DNA of 11,307 nucleotides. Source: DATGQT01 sp033720695. GTDB lineage: Bacteria > Bacteroidota > Rhodothermia > Rhodothermales > Rubricoccaceae. Shown one piece after another: positions 6,197 through 11,307 of the stretch. The DNA is taken from positions 1 to 11,307 of the forward strand of contig JAWWCA010000120.1 of the NCBI GenBank assembly GCA_033720695.1, given 5' to 3'. The notes under the pieces were generated by a model. That model had not been told where the DNA came from. It was given only the letters and a program-made list of their open reading frames with translations, and ran no database searches. Within the stretch, counting starts at the first letter, position 1. Each line of letters starts with the position of its first letter. Both the position numbers and the translations under genes were made by a program.

Positions 6197-8161
6197 CTAG
6201 CCGGACGCGGAGCTGCCCCCCACGCTCGACACGAGCGGCACCGACGAGCCCGCCGGCGAGACGCGGATGTACCCCTGCATCTCTTGGTGCAGCGCCGAGC
6301 AGAAGTCGGTGCAGTAGAACGGGTGGATGCCCGGGCGCAGCGGCTTCCAGTGGATCGTGCGCGTCTCGCCCGGCATCACCAGCAGCTCGGAGTTCTGGGC
6401 GCCCATCACGGCGAAGCCGTGCGGCACGTCCCAGTCCTGCTCCAGGTTCGTGACGTGGAAGTACACGTCGTCGCCGACGCGGATGCCCTCGATGTTGTCC
6501 GGCGCGAAGTGCGTGCGGATCGTGGACATGTAGACGTGGACCTCGTTGCCGTTGCGCTCGACGCGGGCCTCGTCCTCGGTCGTGATGGCGTACGGGTTGG
6601 TGTTCTCGCTCAGCTCATAGATCTGGACCTGGCGGTCGCGGATGAGGTCGGCCGGGAGGGCCTGCGCGTAGTGCGGCTCGCCAATCGTCGGGAAGTCGAG
6701 CACGAGGCGCATGCGGTCGCCCGAGATGTCGTAGAGCTGCGCCGAGTGGGCCAGCTCGGGGCCCGTCGGGAGGTAGCGGTCCTTGGTGATCTTGTTGAGC
6801 GCGACCACGTACTGGCCCCACGGCTCCCGGCTGTCGCCGCCCGGAATCATGAGGTGGCCGATGCTGTAGTAGGTCGGCACGCGGTCGACGACCTCGGTCC
6901 GCTCGATATTCCACTTCACGATCTCGGACGAGAGGAAGGCCGAGGTGTAGGCGTGGCCGGTCCCGTCGAACTCGGTGTGGAGCGGCCCGAGGCCGGGGTT
7001 CTCGACCTCGCCGTGGAGCACGGCCTCGTACTGGAGCACGGGGATGCCGTCCACGGTCGTCTCGAACTGCTCGTTCTCGATCGCCGCGAGCATCTTCGTG
7101 AAGGAGTGGACCGGGATCACCGTCGCCAGCTTGCCGCCGCCGACGATGTACTCGCCGGTGGGGTCCACGTCCACGCCGTGCGGGCTCTTGGGCGTCGGGA
7201 GGAAGTAGACCATGTCCGGGCAGGCGTCGGGCGTGAGCATCGTCACGCCGTTCTTCTGCTCGGAGACGGCCATGTGGCGCTCGTCCATGTAGTTGTGGAC
7301 GTAGGGGCCCGGCTGCTGCTGCCCCAGTCCCTCGGCCACGCACGCCTCGGCCCGCCGCCAGTTGACGGCCGCGATGAAGTCCTTGTCGTTGCGCGAGGCG
7401 TTGACCTCGAGGAGCGTCGTGGCGCGCTCGGTGTTGTAGGTCGTGAAGAAGGCCCACCCGTCCGAGACGCCCTTGCCCGAGTGGGCGAGGTCGTAGTTGA
7501 AGCCGGGCACGAGGATCTGGAAGGCGATGTCCATCGCATCGGCCTCGTCGGCGCGGATGAACGTGAGCGTGCCGTCGAGCGCCTCGGAGAGGGAGTCGAG
7601 CGGGATGTCCTCGTTCGGGATCGGGATCGCGAAGCGCGTCGCGGCGACGACGTACTCGTTGTTGGGCGTCACGAACGGGGAGGCGTGGTTGCCCGACGAG
7701 TTGGGGATCTCGATGATCTCGTCGGTCGTCATGCTCGCGAGGTCGATGCGGGCCACGCGCGGGGTGTTGTTGCCGTTGATGAAGATCCACCGCCCGTCCG
7801 GCACGCCGTCGGTCTGGGAGAGCTCGGGGTGGTGCGCGTCGTCCCACGGGATGAACCCGTGCGAGGTCATCAGCATCGGCTTGGTCTCCTCGGAGTAGCC
7901 ATAGGCCTTCTCAGCGTCCTGGGAGAAGACGGGGATGACGCGGAAGAGCCGCCCCGAGGGCAGGCCATAGACGGAGAGCTGGCCGCTGTAGCCGCCCGAC
8001 ATGAAGGCGTAGAAGTCGTCGTGCTCGCCCGGCGCGACGTAGGCTTGCTGCGCGGCGTCGGCGCCGCCCACGGCGGAGCCGGAGGTCTGGCAGGCCACGA
8101 CCATCGCGGCGAGCCCCGCGATCAGCGCGAGGGAGAACAGGAGGGGTTTGGTGAGGGTCAT
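6197..8161 (-). CDS. nosZ: Nitrous oxide reductase, clade II, lipoprotein type
   Basis: A 654-residue periplasmic copper enzyme that reduces N2O to N2. The N-terminus is a Sec lipoprotein signal (hydrophobic core 6-20, then VVAC with Cys24) and has no twin arginine, so this is clade II. CuZ histidine candidates sit in the expected seven-bladed propeller positions: His110 and His111 (DDAHHPE), His159 (GNHASP), His328 (KSPHGVDVDP), His395 (PLHTEFDG), His436 (YSIGHLM) and His497 (EPHYAQA). The C-terminal cupredoxin domain carries a complete CuA site: His581 (DVPHGF), then Cys617, Cys621, His625 and Met628 in CTDFCSALHQEM. The Trp found between the two cysteines in clade I is Asp here, as I recall for clade II. 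About 20 Ser/Gly-rich residues trail the domain. The ATG at 8161 is preceded by GAGAGG about 6 bases upstream. The gene follows the cytochrome gene by 47 bases. Confidence 0.97.
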   Translation of the reverse strand: MTLTKPLLFSLALIAGLAAMVVACQTSGSAVGGADAAQQAYVAPGEHDDFYAFMSGGYSGQLSVYGLPSGRLFRVIPVFSQDAEKAYGYSEETKPMLMTSHGFIPWDDAHHPELSQTDGVPDGRWIFINGNNTPRVARIDLASMTTDEIIEIPNSSGNHASPFVTPNNEYVVAATRFAIPIPNEDIPLDSLSEALDGTLTFIRADEADAMDIAFQILVPGFNYDLAHSGKGVSDGWAFFTTYNTERATTLLEVNASRNDKDFIAAVNWRRAEACVAEGLGQQQPGPYVHNYMDERHMAVSEQKNGVTMLTPDACPDMVYFLPTPKSPHGVDVDPTGEYIVGGGKLATVIPVHSFTKMLAAIENEQFETTVDGIPVLQYEAVLHGEVENPGLGPLHTEFDGTGHAYTSAFLSSEIVKWNIERTEVVDRVPTYYSIGHLMIPGGDSREPWGQYVVALNKITKDRYLPTGPELAHSAQLYDISGDRMRLVLDFPTIGEPHYAQALPADLIRDRQVQIYELSENTNPYAITTEDEARVERNGNEVHVYMSTIRTHFAPDNIEGIRVGDDVYFHVTNLEQDWDVPHGFAVMGAQNSELLVMPGETRTIHWKPLRPGIHPFYCTDFCSALHQEMQGYIRVSPAGSSVPLVSSVGGSSASG

Positions 8162-8208
8162 GACGGGCCTCTCGGCTGGTGGGGACGGTGGACGGGGTGG
8201 GTGGCCGG

Positions 8209-8655
8209 TCAGGGGGCCTCGGCGGTCTGCCGGAGGTACTCGACGATGGCCCGCGCCTCGTCCCGGGTGAGGTTCTGGTTCGTCATCGGGACGCTGTATT
8301 CCGCGAGGAGCGCCTGCGCCTCGGGGTCGGTCACGATCATCTTGTCGGGTGCGAGGATCATGTTCATGACCCACTCCGGCTCGCGCCGCGCCATCACGTC
8401 GCCCAGCGCCGGGCCGACGTAGCGCTCGTCCATCTTGTGGCAGGTCGTGCAGCGGGTCGTGTAGAGCGTCTCGCCCTGCACCGCGAGCGCCGCGTCGATG
8501 GGGCCGATGTCCATCGTGCCCTGGATCGGGAGGTCGGCATCGGCGGGGACCGGGGCGGCGCCGTCCGCCGGATCAGGGGAGGGCGACTCGCCGCCGCAGG
8601 CGGCCAGGGAGAGCAGCAGGGTCAGCGAGAGCGTGGTGCGGAGTCGGTGGTTCAT
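8209..8655 (-). CDS. c-type cytochrome lipoprotein, probable NosZ electron donor
   Basis: A 148-residue class I-like monohaem cytochrome c. Residues 1-20 are a lipoprotein signal peptide ending LSLAAC (Cys20). An acidic, Pro/Ala-rich linker (21-47) would let the domain swing away from the membrane. The haem site is CTTCH (69-73), and the likely distal ligand is Met124 in YSVPMTNQNL. The final helix AIVEYLRQ (136-143) is typical of small cytochrome c domains. It is the first gene of the nos operon, 47 bases before nosZ, which makes it the obvious donor to the CuA site. The two would be anchored by lipid on the same membrane face. I chose the ATG at 8655 because it begins a perfect lipoprotein signal; the frame is open further upstream without similarity. 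The pre-start region has no convincing Shine-Dalgarno sequence. Confidence 0.93.
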   Translation of the reverse strand: MNHRLRTTLSLTLLLSLAACGGESPSPDPADGAAPVPADADLPIQGTMDIGPIDAALAVQGETLYTTRCTTCHKMDERYVGPALGDVMARREPEWVMNMILAPDKMIVTDPEAQALLAEYSVPMTNQNLTRDEARAIVEYLRQTAEAP

Positions 8656-8712
8656 CGGTCGAGTCCGGATGCGGGACGGGGGGGTGATGCAAAGGACGGA
8701 CAGGCAGGGGAG

Positions 8713-8782
8713 GCGCACGCTCGGGGCGCCCCCGACGGTGCGCTCGGGTGGCCCTGGCGCAGGGCGTAGGGGGAACTCCTAC
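8713..8782 (-). promoter_or_regulatory. Three adjacent hairpins in the presumed nos mRNA leader
   Basis: Three inverted repeats sit back to back, 58-127 bases before the cytochrome ATG. They are 8713-8743 (14-base arms GCGCACGCTCGGGG and CCCCGACGGTGCGC, 12 of 14 pairs, loop CGC), 8751-8765 (GCCCT, GGCGC loop, AGGGC) and 8766-8782 (GTAGG, 7-base loop, CCTAC). If transcription starts in the AT-rich island above 8783, all three are in the 5' untranslated mRNA of the nos operon. I recognise no known riboswitch in them. Confidence 0.4.
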
Positions 8783-8886
8783 AAAAAGGACTTCGGAGTA
8801 TTTTGTCCTGATATAGAGCATCCCTTTATAAGCCGGGAGGGAGAGGGCTGGCGCTTAATTTAGGACACGTCTATCTTAAATCAACC
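8783..8886. promoter_or_regulatory. AT-rich divergent promoter region of nos operon and rrf2
   Basis: This is the clearest AT-rich island in the window, between two divergently read units. On the minus strand, TTGATT and TAAATT are separated by 16 bases (about 8886-8859), a plausible -35/-10 pair for the nos operon that lies over the palindrome. On the plus strand, TTGTCC (8803-8808) and TTATAA (8826-8831) are 17 bases apart, a candidate promoter for the regulator. Sigma factor preferences in this lineage are unknown to me, so the exact boxes are tentative; the general location is well supported by composition and gene orientation. Confidence 0.5.
8855..8884. promoter_or_regulatory. Imperfect 30-bp palindrome, candidate Rrf2-family operator
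   Basis: The core arms are ATTTAGGACA (8858-8867) and TATCTTAAAT (8872-8881), with spacer CGTC. Eight of ten core positions pair, and the outer TT/AA pairs extend it to 10 of 13. It is an AT-rich dyad of about the size bound by Rrf2 dimers such as NsrR or IscR. It overlaps the candidate nos -35/-10 boxes and lies about 70 bases before the rrf2 start. It does not match the known NsrR or IscR consensus closely. Confidence 0.4.
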
Positions 8887-8952
8887 GGAGTCGATCCAGC
8901 GCACCGCGGATCACGGCCTCTTCACGGACCCCAGCGGCCCCGCCCCTCCCTC

Positions 8953-9393
8953 ATGGTGCTCTCCAAAAGCTGCGAGTACGGCCTCCGCGCGGCCCTCCAC
9001 CTCGCCTCCGCGGCGCCCGGCGCGTACACCCCCATCCGCGACGTGAGCGCGGCACTGGGCATCTCCTACCCCTTCCTCGCCAAGATCGCGCAGGCGATGA
9101 TCCAGCAGGGCCTCCTCGAGTCCACACGCGGCCCGCACGGCGGCGTTCGGCTCGCACGCTCCCCTCGCAGGATCACGCTCGACGACATCGTCCGCGCGCT
9201 CGATGGGCCGGCCCTGTTCGAGGCGTGCGTGCTGGGGCTCCCGGGGTGCGGCACCCGGCAGCCCTGTCCGCTCCACGAGCAGTGGACGCTCGCGCGCCAG
9301 CAGGTCCAGGCCCTGTTCACCCAGACGACGCTCGACGTTCTCGCCACCCGCATTCAGGAGGGAGGCGTCCGCCTGGCAGACCTCGGCTCCTGA
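8953..9393 (+). CDS. Rrf2-family Fe-S transcriptional regulator
   Basis: A 146-residue cytoplasmic DNA-binding protein. The N-terminal winged helix-turn-helix is typical of Rrf2: KSCEYGLRAALHLA (5-18), the recognition region SAALGISYPFLAKIAQAM (32-49) and the wing GLLESTRGPHGGVRLARSP (53-71), followed by ITLDDIVRALDG (74-85). Three cysteines, Cys92, Cys99 and Cys105, with His108 close by, match the spacing style of the cluster-binding loop in IscR and NsrR, so a [2Fe-2S] or [4Fe-4S] cluster is likely. NsrR senses NO, IscR senses Fe-S status, and RirA senses iron; sequence alone does not decide which applies here. It is divergent from the nos operon across a shared AT-rich region with a palindrome, which suggests it controls nos and itself. 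The ATG at 8953 begins the conserved domain; no Shine-Dalgarno sequence is visible. Confidence 0.92.
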   Translation: MVLSKSCEYGLRAALHLASAAPGAYTPIRDVSAALGISYPFLAKIAQAMIQQGLLESTRGPHGGVRLARSPRRITLDDIVRALDGPALFEACVLGLPGCGTRQPCPLHEQWTLARQQVQALFTQTTLDVLATRIQEGGVRLADLGS

Positions 9394-9402
9394 CGCCGCG
9401 AT

Positions 9403-9433
9403 CGGAGGGCGGCAGGGACAGGCCAGGCCTCCG
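9403..9433. terminator. Weak inverted repeat between convergent rrf2 and ccoG
   Basis: The 42-base gap between the two convergent stops contains CGGAGG (9403-9408) and CCTCCG (9428-9433), a six-pair stem with a 19-base loop. It could act as a bidirectional transcript end, but it has no T-run on either strand and the loop is long. Position is the main argument. Confidence 0.2.
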
Positions 9434-9435
9434 GC

Positions 9436-10854
9436 TCACCGGCTGGGGCCGAGGACGGGGAAGGTGAGCGCCTCCTCCTGTCCGTCGCTGAAGACGAGGC
9501 GGACGGTGGCCTCCTGCTGCGCCCGACCCGCGAACGAGGCCGCGGACACGACGACGAAGCCGCTGAGCCGCTCCATCGCTCGGGGCCCCAAGGCCACCGG
9601 CTGCACCGCGCCCAGCCGCACGTCGGCCCCGGCCGGCGCCACGGCCTCGACGGTGAACGTGACCGGCCGGGCCGTCTGGTTCTGGACGCGCAGGGCGACC
9701 CTGTTGGCGATGAGGTCGCCGGGCAGCTCGGTGAACGTGGCGCCCGGCGTGCGGACGAGGGCCACGTCGTAGGCCCCGCGCGTGGTGAGCGCGATCGTGA
9801 ACATCGTGGCCACGGCGACGAGGAGGGCACCGTAGAGCACCGTTCGCGGCCGGAGCACGCGCGTGGGCCGGCCTTCGAGCGCGTGCTCGGAGGTGTAGCG
9901 GATGAGCCCGCGCGGCCTCCCGATGGCGTCCATGATGGGGTCGCAGGCGTCGATGCACTGGGTGCAGGCGACGCACTCCATCTGGAGCCCGTCGCGGATG
10001 TCGATGCCCGTCGGGCAGGTGCGCACGCAGGCGTAGCAGTCGACGCAGTCGCCCAGCCCCTCGCGCGCCTTGCCCTTGCCGCGCGGCTCGCCCCGGTTCG
10101 GGTCGTAGGAGACGATCATCGAGTCCTCGTCCATGAGCACGCTCTGGAAGCGGGCGTAGGGGCACGTGATGGTGCACATCTGCTCGCGGAAGACGCCGAA
10201 GTCGAACAGGACGAGCGCGCTCGTGCCGGCCATGAGCACGAAGAAGCCCCAGTGGTCGAGGGGCGAGCCGGTCATCCAGCCGAGCAGCGCCTCCCACCCC
10301 ACGACGTAGCTCACGAAGACGTGGGCGAGGGCGACGGAGAGCAGCGCGTAGATCGCCCACTTGACCCCCTTCCGCCACGCCTTGTCGAGCGTCCACGGCC
10401 CCGCGTCGCGGCGGGCGCGGACGTGCTCCTTCCCCTCGATGAGCCGCTCCAGGGGGCGGTAGACGAACTCGAGGTAGACCGTCTGCGGGCAGCCCCACCC
10501 GCACCACACGCGCCCGAGGAGGGCGGTCAGGAGCGCGACCGACACGAGCGCCGCGATCCCGAACAGCAGGAGGAAGAAGGTGTCGGTCGGGTAGAACGTG
10601 AACCCGAAGAGGGTGAACTCCCGGTGGGCGATGTCGAGGAGGACGGCCGGCTTCCCGCCGATGCGGACGATGGGGAGGGCCACGAAGAGGGCGATGAGGC
10701 CCCAGCCGAGGAGCTGCCGCTGGCGCCAGAACCGGCCCTTGCTCGGGGTGGGGTAGAGCCACTTGCGCTTCCCCTCGCGCGTGAGCGTCGAGAGGATCTC
10801 CTCGGGCGACTCGAGGATGCCGAGGTCGGAGGCGGGGACGAAGGGGTCGGCCAT
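9436..10854 (-). CDS. ccoG: CcoG/FixG-type membrane polyferredoxin
   Basis: A 472-residue membrane protein of the CcoG (FixG/RdxA) family. CcoG acts as a cupric reductase supplying Cu(I) for cbb3 oxidase assembly. The N-terminal region RKWLYPTPSKGRFWRQR (30-46) is followed by TM segments at about 48-66, 90-112, 165-185, 201-219 and 338-356. GRVWCGWGCPQTVYLEF (114-130) and MCTITCPYARFQSVL (226-240) give the conserved membrane Cys pairs Cys118/Cys122 and Cys227/Cys231. Two [4Fe-4S] motifs are complete: Cys270, 273, 276, 280 and Cys294, 297, 300, 304. The tail (about 360-472) is the Ig-like CcoG C-terminal domain. No cco oxidase gene adjoins it here; instead it converges on rrf2 beside the nos operon. 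The ATG at 10854 was chosen on where similarity begins; the frame is open upstream and no Shine-Dalgarno sequence is visible. Confidence 0.93.
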   Translation of the reverse strand: MADPFVPASDLGILESPEEILSTLTREGKRKWLYPTPSKGRFWRQRQLLGWGLIALFVALPIVRIGGKPAVLLDIAHREFTLFGFTFYPTDTFFLLLFGIAALVSVALLTALLGRVWCGWGCPQTVYLEFVYRPLERLIEGKEHVRARRDAGPWTLDKAWRKGVKWAIYALLSVALAHVFVSYVVGWEALLGWMTGSPLDHWGFFVLMAGTSALVLFDFGVFREQMCTITCPYARFQSVLMDEDSMIVSYDPNRGEPRGKGKAREGLGDCVDCYACVRTCPTGIDIRDGLQMECVACTQCIDACDPIMDAIGRPRGLIRYTSEHALEGRPTRVLRPRTVLYGALLVAVATMFTIALTTRGAYDVALVRTPGATFTELPGDLIANRVALRVQNQTARPVTFTVEAVAPAGADVRLGAVQPVALGPRAMERLSGFVVVSAASFAGRAQQEATVRLVFSDGQEEALTFPVLGPSR

Positions 10855-11169
10855 TCGGGGGGAGCGTTCGCGGGCCCGGCAAGAACGCACGGCGGATGCC
10901 CCGGCGGGGCCGTGCGCCCGCGCCCGGGCCCGTAGGCCGCCCCTGCCCCGCGGTGTGGGGGCGGGCCCTACGTCGCGTTCGAGGAGCGTCTGACCGGTCT
11001 CGCGCCGCGGCCGATGCCGGTCGCGCTTGGTTCTCCGAGCTGTATTTCCTACCCTGTGGTTCCTGCCCTCGTCGATCCCTGCACGGCTCTCGCGTACCGA
11101 TTCCTGCGTCCCTCGCAACAGGCTCGGCCGCTCACCGGCTCACGCCAGCCCGCCGCCCCACGCTCTCCG
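10855..11169. other. Divergent spacer between ccoG and the exported-protein gene
   Basis: These 315 bases carry no convincing gene. Besides the hairpin at 10931-10972 they contain a short AT-richer patch around 11041-11060, the likeliest promoter site. A weak plus-strand pair TTGGTT (11027-11032) and TACCCT (11050-11055) is 17 bases apart. TTCCTACCCT (11046-11055) is repeated as TTCCTGCCCT (11060-11069), a 14-base direct repeat that might be a regulator site. Frames open through the region look like GC-rich noise. Confidence 0.4.
10931..10972. repeat. Strong GC-rich hairpin upstream of ccoG
   Basis: The arms CGTAGG (10931-10936) and CCTACG (10967-10972) pair perfectly. After a two-base bulge they continue with seven more pairs (10937-10943 with 10958-10964) around a 14-base loop. 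It lies 77-118 bases before the ccoG start, in the spacer shared with the gene on the plus strand. Its flanks share the CCCTACG/CGTAGGG words with hairpins at 2057-2081 and 8766-8782. Confidence 0.5.
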
Positions 11170-11307
11170 ATGATGAAGCCGCTGCTCGCCTTCGTCCTCC
11201 TCGTTCTCAGCGCGCTGGTCGCCCTCGCCCCGGCGGCGGCGCAGGATCTCCCCGAGGGCGGCCTCCCCGCCCCCGGCGAGGGGTTCACGTGGGAGCGCGT
11301 CGGCGAC
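11170..11307 (+). CDS. Start of an exported protein of unknown function (cut by window edge)
   Basis: Two consecutive ATG codons (11170 and 11173) open a 46-codon frame that runs off the window. The first 24 residues or so are a clear Sec signal peptide: MMKP, a Leu/Val-rich core, and a cleavage site after LAPAAA. The mature part begins QDLPEGGLPAPGEG and is too short to recognise. The protein should be periplasmic or secreted. It is divergent from ccoG. Either ATG could be the true start. No Shine-Dalgarno sequence is visible. Confidence 0.7.
   Translation, partial: MMKPLLAFVLLVLSALVALAPAAAQDLPEGGLPAPGEGFTWERVGD

Noticed and set aside
8087..8161. Twin-arginine (Tat) signal on NosZ
   Set aside because: The N-terminus has no RR motif. 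It is a Sec lipoprotein signal with VVAC, which places the enzyme in clade II.
3710..8422. A very long open frame (about 1570 codons) on the plus strand across the nos genes
   Set aside because: It is antisense to nosF, nosD, the NosL fusion, nosZ and part of the cytochrome gene, all of which have clear family motifs on the minus strand. The translation is low-complexity (Val, Glu, Arg, Gly, His), as expected from GC-biased third positions read backwards.
8713..8782. Known riboswitch (for example cobalamin) in the nos leader
   Set aside because: The hairpins lack conserved boxes of any riboswitch class I recognise.
8855..8890. FNR/CRP-type box before the nos operon
   Set aside because: TTGAT is present on the minus strand, but the matching ATCAA half is missing at the required spacing.
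10855..11118. Upstream extension of ccoG to an earlier start
   Set aside because: The extra residues are Arg/Ala/Gly-rich noise and would cover the hairpin. CcoG similarity begins near the ATG at 10854.
1..11307. CRISPR arrays, tRNA or rRNA genes, insertion sequences
   Set aside because: I saw no regularly spaced repeats, no cloverleaf with a tRNA-like T-arm, no transposase motifs and no terminal inverted repeats with target duplication.

Overview
The window is very GC-rich, with G or C at most third codon positions. It is built around a clade II (Sec-exported, non-Tat) nitrous oxide reductase operon. The protein features point to a high-GC member of the Bacteroidota/Rhodothermota, something like the marine Rubricoccaceae: NosZ carries a lipoprotein signal, NosL is joined to a membrane module of the type I recall from Bacteroidota nos clusters, and Shine-Dalgarno sequences are weak or absent. 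The lineage is inferred from protein features recognised by eye, not from a search.

Layout, left to right. (1) 1-374, minus: the 5' part of a CHAD-domain protein, cut by the window edge. It overlaps by 4 bases the end of a PGM1-like ATP-grasp ligase gene (371-1960, minus). (2) 1961-2169: a spacer with several GC-rich hairpins and a degenerate direct repeat, where the nos transcript probably ends. (3) 2170-8655, minus: the nos operon. In transcription order it holds a c-type cytochrome lipoprotein, nosZ, a membrane-module/NosL fusion, nosD, nosF and nosY. The last three genes are joined by ATGA overlaps. (4) 8656-8952: the divergent control region, with an AT-rich island, an imperfect 30-bp palindrome and three back-to-back hairpins in the presumed nos leader. 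(5) 8953-9393, plus: an Rrf2-family regulator with three cysteines placed as in Fe-S cluster-binding members. (6) 9436-10854, minus: a CcoG/FixG-type polyferredoxin, convergent with the regulator. (7) 10855-11169: a spacer with a strong hairpin. (8) 11170 to the edge, plus: the start of an exported protein of unknown function.

How the genes fit together (family knowledge plus inference). NosZ reduces N2O to N2 in the periplasm with its CuA and CuZ centres. The cytochrome c lipoprotein is the likely electron donor. NosL and NosDFY supply copper and sulfur for assembling the CuZ site. CcoG, known as a cupric reductase in cbb3 oxidase assembly, may feed Cu(I) into the same pathway. The Rrf2 protein, probably a sensor of NO, iron or redox state, sits head-to-head with the operon and is the natural candidate regulator. 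No nosR, nosB, nosG, nosH or nosC is present here, so the electron route looks minimal.

The least described parts are the membrane-module/NosL fusion with its internal lipobox, the structured nos leader, and the overlapping pair of a PGM1-like ATP-grasp ligase and a CHAD (polyphosphate-binding type) protein.
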